In this document: piece after piece, positions 25,414 to 34,122 of the stretch
Numbering within the stretch: the stretch's first letter is position 1
How the letters are laid out: each line of letters begins with the position of its first letter
Assembly (NCBI GenBank): GCA_964475755.1
Contig: CAYYXR010000004.1
Location: 1-64,000, forward strand
Source: UBA11612 sp964475755
Lineage (GTDB): Bacteria > Pseudomonadota > Alphaproteobacteria > Rhodospirillales > Rhodospirillaceae
Direction: 5' to 3'
DNA length: 64,000 nt
Made by a program: the position numbers and the translations under genes
Notes under the pieces: generated by a model
What the model was told of the DNA's origin: nothing
Seen by the model: only the letters and a program-made list of their open reading frames with translations
Databases searched by the model: none

Positions 25414-26658
25414 CTAGTGAGTCCGTAAATTCTGCTCATCCCAACTCCAAAGCTCGGACGGCTTGGAGAGTTCCATTTTCGCCAACTGATTGATGTGGAC
25501 CTCATCTGGTCCATCGACGATGCGCAATGTGCGAGCAAGCGCATACCCGTCCGCCAACCCAAACGCCTGGCTGACACCACCGCCGCCATGGACCTGAATG
25601 GCGCGGTCCAGCACAGTTTGCACCATGCGCGGCACGGAAATTTTGATCATGGCGATTTCCATCCGCGCTTCCTTATTGCCGACCGTGTCCATCATGTACG
25701 CAGCCTTCAACGTCAGAAGCCGTGCCTGCTCGATTTCAATGCGGCTCAAGGCTACCACTTCGCGCAACATGCCTTGGTCAGCGATGGGCTTGCCGAAGGC
25801 AACGCGGCTTTTAGCGCGTGCGCGCATGGACTCGAGCGCGCGCTCCGCCAATCCAATCGCGCGCATACAATGGTGAATACGGCCCGGCCCCAATCGCCCT
25901 TGTGCGATTTCAAAGCCGCGTCCCTCCCCCAGCAGCATATTGGAGGCGGGCACGCGCACGTTGTCGAAGGCCATCTCAAAGTGACCGTGCGGCGCGTGAT
26001 CATAGCCAAAGACGGATAGCGGGCGAATCAGCTTTACGCCCGGCAGATCGGCAGGCACCAAAATCATCGATTGCTGCTTGTGCGGTTCCGCATCGGGATT
26101 CGTAAGACCCATGAAGATGAAAATCTTGCAGCGCTTGTCGCCCGCGCCGGACGTCCACCATTTGCGGCCGTTGATCACGTATTCGTCGCCGTCGCGCACG
26201 ATGCTGGACCGGATATTACGCGCGTCGGACGATGCCACTTCCGGCTCGGTCATGCTGAAGCCGGAACGGATTTCCCCGGCCAGCAGAGGCTCCAACCACC
26301 GCTTCTTCTGCTCCTCGGTGCCGTAGCGCGCCAATACCTCCATGTTGCCTGTGTCGGGCGCGGCGCAATTAAAGACTTCAGGTGCGATGGGAGAGCGTCC
26401 CATGATTTCGCACAGCGGCGCGTACTCCATATTCGATAAGCCCGGGCCGTATTCCTCTTCCGGCATGAAGAGGTTCCATAGATCGGCGGCCTTCGCCTTA
26501 TCCTTCAGCTTCTCCATGACCGGCGGCGATTCCCAACGTTCTGCCTGCTCGGCATGTTGCTCTTCATACACACGCTCGGCCGGGTACACTTCCACGCGCA
26601 TAAACTCTTCAAGACGCGTGATCAGCGCCTTCACCTTGGGCGAATATTCAAAGTCCAT
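25414..26658 (-). CDS. Acyl-CoA dehydrogenase of the ACAD10/ACAD11 type
   Basis: A 414-residue acyl-CoA dehydrogenase. Two segments are typical of the dehydrogenase domain of animal ACAD10/ACAD11 and bacterial LvaC: FSMTEPEVASSDARNIRSSI near 125-145, and near the C-terminus LRIVDGPDEVHINQLAK. It starts at the ATG at 26658 (MDFEYSPKVKALITRLEEF); the frame is open 71 codons further upstream, but those residues show no family similarity and would overlap the divergent kinase gene. A phosphotransferase of the matching kinase family is transcribed in the opposite direction from 26805. In this family kinase and dehydrogenase together convert 4-hydroxyacyl-CoA to a beta-oxidisable form. It heads the nine-gene operon. 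Confidence 0.92.
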   Translation of the reverse strand: MDFEYSPKVKALITRLEEFMRVEVYPAERVYEEQHAEQAERWESPPVMEKLKDKAKAADLWNLFMPEEEYGPGLSNMEYAPLCEIMGRSPIAPEVFNCAAPDTGNMEVLARYGTEEQKKRWLEPLLAGEIRSGFSMTEPEVASSDARNIRSSIVRDGDEYVINGRKWWTSGAGDKRCKIFIFMGLTNPDAEPHKQQSMILVPADLPGVKLIRPLSVFGYDHAPHGHFEMAFDNVRVPASNMLLGEGRGFEIAQGRLGPGRIHHCMRAIGLAERALESMRARAKSRVAFGKPIADQGMLREVVALSRIEIEQARLLTLKAAYMMDTVGNKEARMEIAMIKISVPRMVQTVLDRAIQVHGGGGVSQAFGLADGYALARTLRIVDGPDEVHINQLAKMELSKPSELWSWDEQNLRTH

Positions 26659-26804
26659 TTTTGTATCCGTTGGTTGCCGCCAATTGCCCCGCTGTTCGGC
26701 GCGGCGTAGCGATTTTGAAAGGAGAAATTTGAGGATTAGAACTTGCCATTTCGGGCAAAGCGGTACAACAGTCCGGCACAAGGCACCGGAGATAGGATTT
26801 CGAT

Positions 26805-27857
26805 ATGAGCGACTCGGAAACGACTGAAATACGCGGCGGCCAGAGCTTTGATACCGAAAAGCTCTCCGCATACCTCGCCGCGCAGTTGCCGGAATTCGAA
26901 GGCCCCTTGTCCGTGCGCCAATTCAAGGGCGGACAATCAAATCCGACCTTTCTCCTGGAAACGCCGCCCCGCAAATACGTTCTTCGCAAGAAACCGCCCG
27001 GCGAATTGCTTCCCTCGGCGCACATGATCGAACGCGAATACCGCGTCATGGCCGCCCTGAAGGACACAGTGGTACCCGTCGCCAACGCCCGGCTCTTATG
27101 CGAAGACTCAAGCATTGTCGGCACGCCCTTTTATGTGATGGATCACATTGACGGACGCATTTTCCGCAATCCTGCGGTGCCCGAACTCGAAGCCACGGAG
27201 CGCACGGCGGTTTACAACGCCATGGTGGATGCCATGGCGGCGCTTCATAGCGTGGACTGGAAAACTGTCGGCCTTGAAGGGTTCGGCAAGCCCTCGGACT
27301 ACCTTGCGCGGCAGATCAAGCTCTGGACACGCCAATACGATGCGGCCAAAACGCACGACATTCCAGCCATGGATAAACTCATTACGTGGCTGCCGGACAA
27401 CATCCCGGCGAACGAAATCACGACCATCGCCCATGGTGATTTCCGTCTTGAAAACCTCATGTTCGCGCAGGGCGAAGCAAAGGTGCTCGCTGTTCTGGAC
27501 TGGGAGCTGGCAACGCTGGGGCATCCTTATGCCGACCTTGCCTACAATTGCATGATCTGGCATTTGCCGGCGGACACACCGAACGTGCCGGGCCTGGCAG
27601 GCCTCGACCTCGCCGCGCTCGGCATTCCCTCTGAAGAGGACTACGTAGCGCGCTATTGCTCCAGTGCCGGGCTCGATCATATTCCCGATTACCATTTCTA
27701 TCTGGCCTTCTCGTTCTTCAGGTTCGCATCCATCGCGCAAGGAATATACGCGCGCTTCAAGGGCGGGAACGCGGCCGCTCCGAATGCGGAGGAGGTCGGC
27801 TTGCTGGCAACGCCGCTCGCCGATCTCGGCTGGAAAAGCGCTGGCACCAAAGACTGA
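26805..27857 (+). CDS. APH-fold kinase, ACAD10/11 or LvaA type
   Basis: A 350-residue aminoglycoside-phosphotransferase-fold protein. The ATP-site motifs are FKGGQSNPTFLLETPPRKYVL (about 44-64; glycine loop and strand), catalytic AHGDFRLENLMF and metal-binding LAVLDWELATLGHPYADLAY. The last two match the kinase domain that animal ACAD10/ACAD11 carry fused to the dehydrogenase. In Pseudomonas LvaA phosphorylates 4-hydroxyacyl-CoA. A role in resistance is unlikely. The gene is divergent from the matching dehydrogenase with 146 bases between starts, so both may be controlled from one region, and it converges with the SDR gene 1 base after its stop. Confidence 0.9.
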   Translation: MSDSETTEIRGGQSFDTEKLSAYLAAQLPEFEGPLSVRQFKGGQSNPTFLLETPPRKYVLRKKPPGELLPSAHMIEREYRVMAALKDTVVPVANARLLCEDSSIVGTPFYVMDHIDGRIFRNPAVPELEATERTAVYNAMVDAMAALHSVDWKTVGLEGFGKPSDYLARQIKLWTRQYDAAKTHDIPAMDKLITWLPDNIPANEITTIAHGDFRLENLMFAQGEAKVLAVLDWELATLGHPYADLAYNCMIWHLPADTPNVPGLAGLDLAALGIPSEEDYVARYCSSAGLDHIPDYHFYLAFSFFRFASIAQGIYARFKGGNAAAPNAEEVGLLATPLADLGWKSAGTKD

Positions 27858-27858
27858 C

Positions 27859-28620
27859 TCATCCAGCCGTATAGCCTCCATCTACGTAAAGGGTTTGTCC
27901 GGTGATGAATTTCGCCGCCGGTGAGGCCAAAAACACAAGCGGCCCCGTCAGATCGTCCAACTCGCCAAGCCGACCCAAGGGCATGCGGTCGATCACTTTC
28001 TGGTAAAGCTGCGGCTGCGTCTTGATCAATTCGCGATTCAAATCGGTGACGATCACGGTCGCACCTAGCGTATTCACGGTAATACCATGCGGCCCAAGCT
28101 CGAACGCCAAGGACGCGCCGAGGTTCGCTAGCCCTGCTTTACTCGCGCAATAGACGGATCGCGAGGCCATGCCGCGGCCGGATAAAATCGATCCCATATT
28201 GATGATGCGTCCCGACTTCTGCGCAATCATCACCGGTGCAAATGCGCGGCAGCACAAATAAGCGCCGGTCAAGTTCACATCGACAATGTGCCGCCACTCG
28301 TCCGGCGTGATGTCCACCATCTGTTTCGGAGACGTGATCCCAGCGTTGTTGAACAGGATATCGGCTTTACCAAATGTCTCGACGACCTTGTCTTTCACAC
28401 CCACGACGGCGTTTTCATCGGTCACGTCCGCCTCGATGATCAATGACTTGCGGCCGGCGGCTTCAACAGCTTTGGCCGCCTGTTCCAGTTTTTCGCGATT
28501 GCGGGCGACCAGCGCCACATCAGCGCCGGCTTCGGCGAACGCGATTGCGCCCGCCATTCCGATACCGCCGCTCGCGCCGGTGACAACCGCCGTCAAATCA
28601 TCCAACCGAAAATTCGTCAC
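27859..28620 (-). CDS. Short-chain dehydrogenase/reductase
   Basis: A 253-residue classical SDR with the NAD(P) motif TGASGGIGMAGA (about 14-25), NNAG in LFNNAGITSP, the catalytic Ser of MGSILSGRG, and YxxxK in SVYCASKAGL. The end YVDGGYTAG is typical. It starts with GTG at 28620, 6 bases after GGGGAGGAG. It is the last gene of the operon led by the enoyl-CoA hydratase at 32633 and would oxidise a hydroxyl on one of the CoA intermediates; the exact substrate cannot be read from sequence. Confidence 0.9.
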   Translation of the reverse strand: MTNFRLDDLTAVVTGASGGIGMAGAIAFAEAGADVALVARNREKLEQAAKAVEAAGRKSLIIEADVTDENAVVGVKDKVVETFGKADILFNNAGITSPKQMVDITPDEWRHIVDVNLTGAYLCCRAFAPVMIAQKSGRIINMGSILSGRGMASRSVYCASKAGLANLGASLAFELGPHGITVNTLGATVIVTDLNRELIKTQPQLYQKVIDRMPLGRLGELDDLTGPLVFLASPAAKFITGQTLYVDGGYTAG

Positions 28621-28658
28621 CGTCTCCTCCCCGCAAATAAATCGAGCGTCTTGAAGCG

Positions 28659-28829
28659 CTACTCGGCCACGCTCTTCAAATCGCCAGCACAGCGCAAGTC
28701 CAGTAACGCCTGAATACGCCCGCGCAAATGCCAGTACTGCCCCTTTAGCAGAGCATCACCTGTGTCGCAGAGGCGCTCGGCCTGCTGCATCATGTCACGC
28801 AGAATTTTATCATCTTCGTTGTCGGCCAT
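28659..28829 (-). CDS. Small conserved-looking protein, 56 residues
   Basis: A short gene between the ligase and the SDR: MADNEDDKILRDMMQQAERL, then CDTGDALLKGQYWHLRGRIQ, then ALLDLRCAGDLKSVAE. The ribosome site GGGAGAG lies 4-10 bases before the ATG, the start is 13 bases from the ligase stop, and the protein is predicted to be all helical and charged. The position inside a tight operon and a good ribosome site make it likely real. I do not recognise a family. It may be a small adaptor or regulator for one of the neighbouring enzymes. Confidence 0.6.
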   Translation of the reverse strand: MADNEDDKILRDMMQQAERLCDTGDALLKGQYWHLRGRIQALLDLRCAGDLKSVAE

Positions 28830-28842
28830 TTATCTCTCCCGC

Positions 28843-30234
28843 CTACAGCTTGTATCCGTCTTGGCGTTCATCTTTCCAGCGCTTGGCTTTGTAAGAAAAT
28901 TCCGGAAGATCGCCGCGCGGCACTTCTACGATGTCCATCCATACGTTTGTGCGCTCTTTGATAGCCCCGCGCACGGCCGCCAACATGTTCTGGCGCTCGT
29001 CTTCGCTGCGCTGAGCTGCGCTTTCACTCAGTGCCAACCGCATCTCGATCTCGGTCTTGCCATCACCACTGGTAAACACGCGCCCTGCGTACTCGGCGAC
29101 CTCGTCGAACGCAAACACGGCTGCATCAATGGCGCTGGGCCAAATGTTATTGCCGCGGATTTTCATCATATCGTCGAGCCGCTTGATGGTGCCGCACTCA
29201 AGCGCATTCCACGCACGGTCGCAGTTTGTGTCGCTATGATCGATATACACGGCCGCGTCACCTGTCCTGAACCGGATGACGGGAGAACCTTGAATGGAAA
29301 GATTGGTGACGATCATCTCGCCCATTTCACCGGATTTTACCGGCTCCATGGTTTCCGGGTTCACCACCTCGATCATGTTTTCCCATTCGAAGAGATGAAG
29401 GTTCCCGCGCTTTCCGTCGACCGTGATTGTCCCCTCGTCGCACGTCGAGCCTGCAAACCCGGCACACTGGGTGCTGCCGTAACCTTCCTGGAGTTTGCAG
29501 CCCCAGAGGTTCTCGATCTTTTGCGCCCATTCAATCGGATAGGCTTCCGCGGCGATAAAGAGTGTGCGCATATTCGGAAACGCGTCCTTAGGGTCGATAC
29601 CGCGACGATTGAGCGCTTCGCTCAGCGTGTGCAGGTAGTTCGTGGAAGCGTAAATGAAATTCATGCCGCCGATGCGCATCATCAAATCAATCTTGGCGTC
29701 GGTGGACATCGACCCGCCGGCATGAAATGCCGTTGCGCCCGCGATGCGAAGTCCTTCACCGGGCCCCCAGCCGCCCGTTGTCAGGCCACCGGCGGGCACA
29801 CAGTTCAGCGCAATATCGCCGGGACGCAGGCCTGCAAGAAACCACGGCAAAGCGTGCAGATATCCTTGGATATGAATATCGTGGTTGCTGCGCCCATATA
29901 TTTCCTGGCCTTGACCTGACGTGCCGCCGGTCATGCTGACGAGCGCAACCTGATCGCGCGGAATAGAGAGCCGATTTCCAAATGGTGGATGCGCCGTCTG
30001 GTCCGCGAGAAAGTCAGATTTGCTCGAGGTGGGAGACACTTCGCGGAAGCGCTGAAGGGACGTGATTTTGTCGGGAGCCGCACCCGCTTTATCCATGCGC
30101 TCGCGATAGTAAGCGCTGTCTGCATAGAGCCGCGCCAACTGGCGCTTCAGGCGTGACCACTGCAAAGCCTCCAGATCACCGCGCGACAATGCCGCGAAAC
30201 GGCCAACCAGCGGTGATGCAGCATAGGGACTCAT
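28843..30234 (-). CDS. Phenylacetate-CoA ligase family adenylate-forming enzyme
   Basis: A 463-residue member of the PaaK-like branch of the ANL superfamily, which activates a carboxylic acid with ATP and joins it to CoA. Landmarks are the P-loop segment VALVSMTGGTSGQGQEIYGR, EGYGSTQCAG, and VIRFRTGDAAVYIDH with KRLDDMMKIRGNNIWPSAID in the C-terminal lid. The start is placed at MSPYAASPLVGRF (30234), which leaves 7 bases to the stop of the DUF35 gene; a frame 15 codons longer exists but overlaps that gene. The substrate is unknown; context suggests an aromatic, cyclic or branched acid. Confidence 0.9.
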   Translation of the reverse strand: MSPYAASPLVGRFAALSRGDLEALQWSRLKRQLARLYADSAYYRERMDKAGAAPDKITSLQRFREVSPTSSKSDFLADQTAHPPFGNRLSIPRDQVALVSMTGGTSGQGQEIYGRSNHDIHIQGYLHALPWFLAGLRPGDIALNCVPAGGLTTGGWGPGEGLRIAGATAFHAGGSMSTDAKIDLMMRIGGMNFIYASTNYLHTLSEALNRRGIDPKDAFPNMRTLFIAAEAYPIEWAQKIENLWGCKLQEGYGSTQCAGFAGSTCDEGTITVDGKRGNLHLFEWENMIEVVNPETMEPVKSGEMGEMIVTNLSIQGSPVIRFRTGDAAVYIDHSDTNCDRAWNALECGTIKRLDDMMKIRGNNIWPSAIDAAVFAFDEVAEYAGRVFTSGDGKTEIEMRLALSESAAQRSEDERQNMLAAVRGAIKERTNVWMDIVEVPRGDLPEFSYKAKRWKDERQDGYKL

Positions 30235-30241
30235 TCGCGAA

Positions 30242-30652
30242 CTAGCCGACGGGCGCGAAGACAGGCAGCGTGATTTCATCCGTCACGTCGCGAAACTTCA
30301 CTTGCACGCGCATATTGGCGCTTACGTCTTCCGGCGCGCAATCGACGATATTGGTCGGCATGCGCACCCCTTCATCCAATTCAACCAGCGCCACCGTGTA
30401 CGGCACATCTTCCATATAGACGTCCTTGGGAACGGGGTGTCGCACCACAATCCAACTGAATACCTTTCCTGTTCCGCTCGCCTCCACCCATTCATGGTCA
30501 GAGGACTGGCAGTGCGGGCAGAAGCTGGTCGCCGGAAATCTCGGTTTCCCACAAGACGTGCACTTCATAATTTTGAGCTTGTGCTCGCGGCAAGCGTTCC
30601 AGAACGGTGCGCTCTCAGGGTCGGGCGCGGGGAGCGGCTTCATGTAACTCAT
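30242..30652 (-). CDS. DUF35 zinc-ribbon/OB-fold protein, aldolase partner
   Basis: A 136-residue protein with an N-terminal helix (PESAPFWNACREHKLKIMKC), a rubredoxin-like zinc ribbon with CTSCGKPRFPATSFCPHC (four cysteines, CxxC twice), and a C-terminal OB fold. DUF35 proteins bind thiolase-fold partners: ChsH2 with Ltp2 in steroid side-chain cleavage, or HMG-CoA synthase/thiolase complexes in archaea. Its gene lies 2 bases after the Ltp2-like gene, which fits an obligate complex. They are translated from one transcript. Confidence 0.9.
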   Translation of the reverse strand: MSYMKPLPAPDPESAPFWNACREHKLKIMKCTSCGKPRFPATSFCPHCQSSDHEWVEASGTGKVFSWIVVRHPVPKDVYMEDVPYTVALVELDEGVRMPTNIVDCAPEDVSANMRVQVKFRDVTDEITLPVFAPVG

Positions 30653-30654
30653 GA

Positions 30655-31812
30655 CTATTTCCTCAAAACGAGCGCGCTGCCGCAGGTCATCGCCCCGGCG
30701 GTCGTTAAACAGATTTCAGCGTCCTTTACTTGACGCGGACCGGCGTTGCCGCGCAGTTGATCCACCGCTTCGATGACGTGGTTCAAGCCGTGTATGTAGG
30801 CTTCGGACAACAAGCCGCCGTGAGTATTGACGGGCAACTCACCGTTGCGCGCGATACGTCCGCCTTGCACGAACGGGCCGCCTTCGCCTTCCTTGCAGAA
30901 GCCAAGGCCTTCAAGCTGCATGATGATGCTGTAGGTAAAGCAGTCATAGATTTGCGCGATATCCACATCCCCGGGACCGATTCCCGCGCTGCCCCACAAA
31001 TCCTTTGCGATGTATTTCGCGTAATTGTGGCTGTGATCCGGCCAGCGAATAGCGTCGAATAGGTCTTCACCCTGATTGGGTCCACCGCCATACGCACCGC
31101 CCATGATGTACACGGGTTTGTGCTTCATGTCGCGTGCACGCTCCGAACTCGTCACCACAACGGCGCAAGCACCATCTGATTCGAGACAGATATCAAGCAT
31201 GCGGAACGGCTCCACGATCATGTGCGAGTTCATGTAATCGTCCATGCTTATGGGTGCGCGTTGCATGGCGCGCGGATTGTGTGACGCGTTCTCACGGAGC
31301 GTTACCGCGATTTCACCCAGCTGCTCTTCATTGGTTCCGTACTCGACCATATGCCGGCGGCACCACATGGCCATGGCCTGCGGATAGGTGATCCAGCCAA
31401 ACGGGGCCGTATACTGAGTGATACCGCGTGCGGCCATCTCGCGCCCGCCGCCGAGCCTAAAGCCTGAACGGCCGTTCATGGCGCGGTAGCAGACAACATT
31501 TTTCGCGAGCCCCGCTTCAATGGCGGCAACAGCGGTTAGGATAATCAAGTTCGCGGCATTGCCGCCGCTTTGGAAATCCACCGCATACTGCGCGGCAGGC
31601 ACGCCGATTTCTGTTGCGACGCCGATCGCAGGCGCCGAGTCGTTGAAATTATAGCTGACGAAGCCGTCGATATCGGACACCGTTAATCCGGCATCTCCGA
31701 TCGCATTCAGGCAGGCTTCCGATGCGAGGCTGCGCACGGTCTTTCCTGAATTTTTCGAGTAGTCGGTATATCCGATCCCCGATATGGCGTATTTGTCTCG
31801 TTGTGAAAACAT
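30655..31812 (-). CDS. Ltp2-like thiolase-fold aldolase
   Basis: A 385-residue thiolase-superfamily (SCP-x) protein. The usual nucleophile region reads VDFQSGGNAANL, so the catalytic cysteine is absent, while the block IYDCFTYSIIMQLEGLGFC and NTHGGLLSEAYIHGLNHV fit the Ltp2/Ltp4 retro-aldolases that release a short acyl-CoA from a steroid side chain. A role as aldolase is inferred from these features and the adjacent DUF35 partner. Automatic annotation would probably call it an acetyl-CoA acetyltransferase. It lies 20 bases after the enoyl-CoA hydratase in the operon 32633-27859. Confidence 0.88.
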   Translation of the reverse strand: MFSQRDKYAISGIGYTDYSKNSGKTVRSLASEACLNAIGDAGLTVSDIDGFVSYNFNDSAPAIGVATEIGVPAAQYAVDFQSGGNAANLIILTAVAAIEAGLAKNVVCYRAMNGRSGFRLGGGREMAARGITQYTAPFGWITYPQAMAMWCRRHMVEYGTNEEQLGEIAVTLRENASHNPRAMQRAPISMDDYMNSHMIVEPFRMLDICLESDGACAVVVTSSERARDMKHKPVYIMGGAYGGGPNQGEDLFDAIRWPDHSHNYAKYIAKDLWGSAGIGPGDVDIAQIYDCFTYSIIMQLEGLGFCKEGEGGPFVQGGRIARNGELPVNTHGGLLSEAYIHGLNHVIEAVDQLRGNAGPRQVKDAEICLTTAGAMTCGSALVLRK

Positions 31813-31832
31813 AATGAATCTCTGCGATTAAT

Positions 31833-32633
31833 TTAGCTGATGAATTTCGGTTTACGTTTTTCCTTGAACGCAATCAGACCTTCGGTCGCATCCGGTTCCG
31901 TCGTCGCGTAGCGATGTACGTATTTAAGTTCGCATTCCAAGCCTTTGGGCAAATCGGTCGTGGCAGCTATGTGCGTCAAGTGTTTCGCGCCGCGCACACC
32001 TGCCCCGCTCTTTTCCGCAAGAGACCGGCCAAGCGCGACCGCTTCTTCAATCAATTGATCCGCGGGAACCACTTTGTTGATCAACCCAATGCGTTCCGCC
32101 TCCGCGGCCGATAACAACTCGCCCGTAAGAATGAGATACTTCGCGCGGATTGGTCCGATCAAACGCGGGAGTCGTTGCGAACCGCCGGCGCCGGGCAATT
32201 GCCCGAAGTTAAGATGCCCATCTCCGATCTTGGCCGTGTCGGCGGCAATGGAAAGGTCGCACGCCAGCAAAAGTTCCAGTCCGCCCGCGACGCACGCGCC
32301 GTTGACGGCGGCGATATAAATTTTGTCCGAGGCTTCCATGCCCGTGAGAAGATTCAAAAAGTCATCCAGAAATTCGGCAAACTGCTCGGCGTTCTTATAG
32401 AGGCTGATGTAGCCCTCTAAATCGCCGCCCGCTGAAAAGCTGCGGCCCTCGCCGGTAACAATGACGGAAACGATGTCATCCCGCTCTTCTATTTGTGAGA
32501 TCGCCTGGCGCAGTTCACGCACGGTCGCCCAGTCCAGCGGATTAAGTTTGTCGGGGCGCCGGAGGGTTAGGCGCGCAATATCTCCGTCCCAATCCAGGGA
32601 TATGTTTTTGTACTCAGTCGCCATGGCGTCCAT
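31833..32633 (-). CDS. Enoyl-CoA hydratase/isomerase family protein
   Basis: A 266-residue crotonase-fold protein. The oxyanion hole is formed by GRSFSAGGDLEGYISL and VNGACVAGGLELLLACDLSI, and catalytic acids lie in the FGQLPGAGGSQRLPRL region. It would hydrate the enoyl-CoA that the Ltp2-like aldolase then splits, as ChsH does in steroid side-chain degradation. This is the first gene of the six-gene operon. Two ATGs, at 32633 and 32624, are possible; neither has a strong ribosome site. Confidence 0.88.
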   Translation of the reverse strand: MDAMATEYKNISLDWDGDIARLTLRRPDKLNPLDWATVRELRQAISQIEERDDIVSVIVTGEGRSFSAGGDLEGYISLYKNAEQFAEFLDDFLNLLTGMEASDKIYIAAVNGACVAGGLELLLACDLSIAADTAKIGDGHLNFGQLPGAGGSQRLPRLIGPIRAKYLILTGELLSAAEAERIGLINKVVPADQLIEEAVALGRSLAEKSGAGVRGAKHLTHIAATTDLPKGLECELKYVHRYATTEPDATEGLIAFKEKRKPKFIS

Positions 32634-32856
32634 TTTACGAGCGGCCCACGGTTACATTGACTGGCGGGGCCGGGCTGTTTTCAAACATGTTATCATCGCT
32701 GGGGGCGTCTTCGCGCACGTGCTTTTGAGCTGATACACTGGCTCTTTCTCCAGCCCTCGCCTCCCCGAGTCTCCGATTTGACCAGCAAGGCGCCCGCATA
32801 GCCATCCTGTTTAACTTATTATTTTAATTATATTTTTTGAAAAACGGCGCCAATCC

Positions 32857-32886
32857 TTGACGGTGCTGGCGCGCTTTCCTTATAAT
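32857..32886 (+). promoter_or_regulatory. Sigma70-type promoter for the amidohydrolase gene
   Basis: TTGACG (32857-32862) and TATAAT (32881-32886) are separated by 18 bases, with an AT-rich stretch (32813-32841) just upstream that could act as an UP element. It points towards the gene starting at 32954. The rest of the 320-base gap 32634-32953 contains the promoter of the opposite operon, which I could not place. Confidence 0.65.
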
Positions 32887-32953
32887 CTTATAGTATTTTA
32901 GAACCGCCGTGCCAACCACCCCCATCTTGGGAGTGACAGGGAGGATTTTTACC

Positions 32954-34114
32954 GTGAACAAACAAACGAATTTGGGAAGCGCCGTCGCCGGGGCAAAGGG
33001 CTCCAAGACAAGAACCACATACAAGCTTATTTCGGCGGATGGCCACTTCAATGAGCCCGGCGACCTTTGGACCAAGCGGGTTCCGTCGGCCATGCGCGAC
33101 CGCGCGCCGCAAATCAAAACCTTCGAACAAGGCGATGCCTGGGTGATCGAGGGCGTCAAAGACCCCATCACCTTCGGCATGAACGCCTGCGCAGGTCTTG
33201 AACCTGAACAGATGAAGACAAAAGGCTGGTGTAAGTTCGAAGAAATCCGAAAGGGCGGTTACGAGCCGGCAGCTCGAATCGATGAGATGGAACGCGACAA
33301 CGTCGATGCCGAGGTGCTGTACCCCACGCCGCGCCTGTCCAACTCCATCATCGCGAACCCGGACGAAGACTATCACCTGACGATGGTGAAGGCTTACAAC
33401 GACTGGGTATCCGAATACGTAGCCTACGCGCCCGACCGTTTTGGCGGCGTCGCGATTCTGCCCAACCGCGGTGGTCCGCAAGAAACCGTAAAGGAAATCA
33501 AGCGCGTCATGGGGCGCCCTGGTATGCGCGGCGTTGTCATGGGCTGTTATCCGAACGGCACGCTGTCCATCAGCGGTGAAGACGATCCGGTGTGGGGCGA
33601 GTTGCAAGAGCGTGGCATTCCGCTCGGCATTCACGTCGCCATGACTCAGTCCATGCCGTCCGCGCACAAAGCAAAGCTGCCGGGTTATGGCCGCTTCTTC
33701 GATGCGCCCAACCGCATGATCGAAATGGTTTTTGACGGCGTTTTCGATCGGTTCCCCGAACTGGATGTGGTATTTGCCGAAGTCGACTTCGGTTGGGTTC
33801 CTTATGTGAAGGAGCAAATCGATAACAACTACAATCGTCTCGACCCGTTCACCCATTTCGGGCTTAAGAAACTGCCCAGCCAGTATATCGAGCGACACTT
33901 CCACTTCGGGTACATGACCGATACCTTCGGATTGAGAAACCGCGAATATGTCGGGGCCGAGCGGATCCTGTGGTCTACGGATTACCCACACATCAGCGCC
34001 GACTATCCGTACTCCTGGCGCACCATTCAGGCGTCCATGTCCGGCATTGCGCCGGAAGAACGCGAATTGATCCTCCACAAAAACGCCGAACGGTTATACA
34101 AGTTCGGTCAATAA
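32954..34114 (+). CDS. Amidohydrolase-2 family metal-dependent hydrolase
   Basis: A 386-residue TIM-barrel hydrolase of the ACMSD-like amidohydrolase family. Metal-binding residues are visible in ISADGHFNEP (near the N-terminus), GIHVAMTQS and STDYPHISADYP, and WSTDYPH is typical of the group. Members decarboxylate or hydrolyse ring-cleavage products and other carboxylates. The start is the GTG at 32954 because GGGAGGA lies 8 bases upstream; a GTG at 32909 is in frame but lacks a ribosome site. A strong promoter precedes it and a terminator follows, so it is a single-gene unit. The substrate is unknown. Confidence 0.88.
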   Translation: MNKQTNLGSAVAGAKGSKTRTTYKLISADGHFNEPGDLWTKRVPSAMRDRAPQIKTFEQGDAWVIEGVKDPITFGMNACAGLEPEQMKTKGWCKFEEIRKGGYEPAARIDEMERDNVDAEVLYPTPRLSNSIIANPDEDYHLTMVKAYNDWVSEYVAYAPDRFGGVAILPNRGGPQETVKEIKRVMGRPGMRGVVMGCYPNGTLSISGEDDPVWGELQERGIPLGIHVAMTQSMPSAHKAKLPGYGRFFDAPNRMIEMVFDGVFDRFPELDVVFAEVDFGWVPYVKEQIDNNYNRLDPFTHFGLKKLPSQYIERHFHFGYMTDTFGLRNREYVGAERILWSTDYPHISADYPYSWRTIQASMSGIAPEERELILHKNAERLYKFGQ

Positions 34115-34122
34115 CGTTCCTT

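Noticed and set aside
26659..26871. N-terminal extension of the ACAD10/11-like dehydrogenase
   Set aside because: The 71 extra codons have no dehydrogenase similarity and overlap the start of the divergent kinase gene.
26805..27857. Aminoglycoside resistance gene
   Set aside because: The motifs and the neighbouring dehydrogenase match the ACAD10/11 kinase group, not antibiotic kinases.
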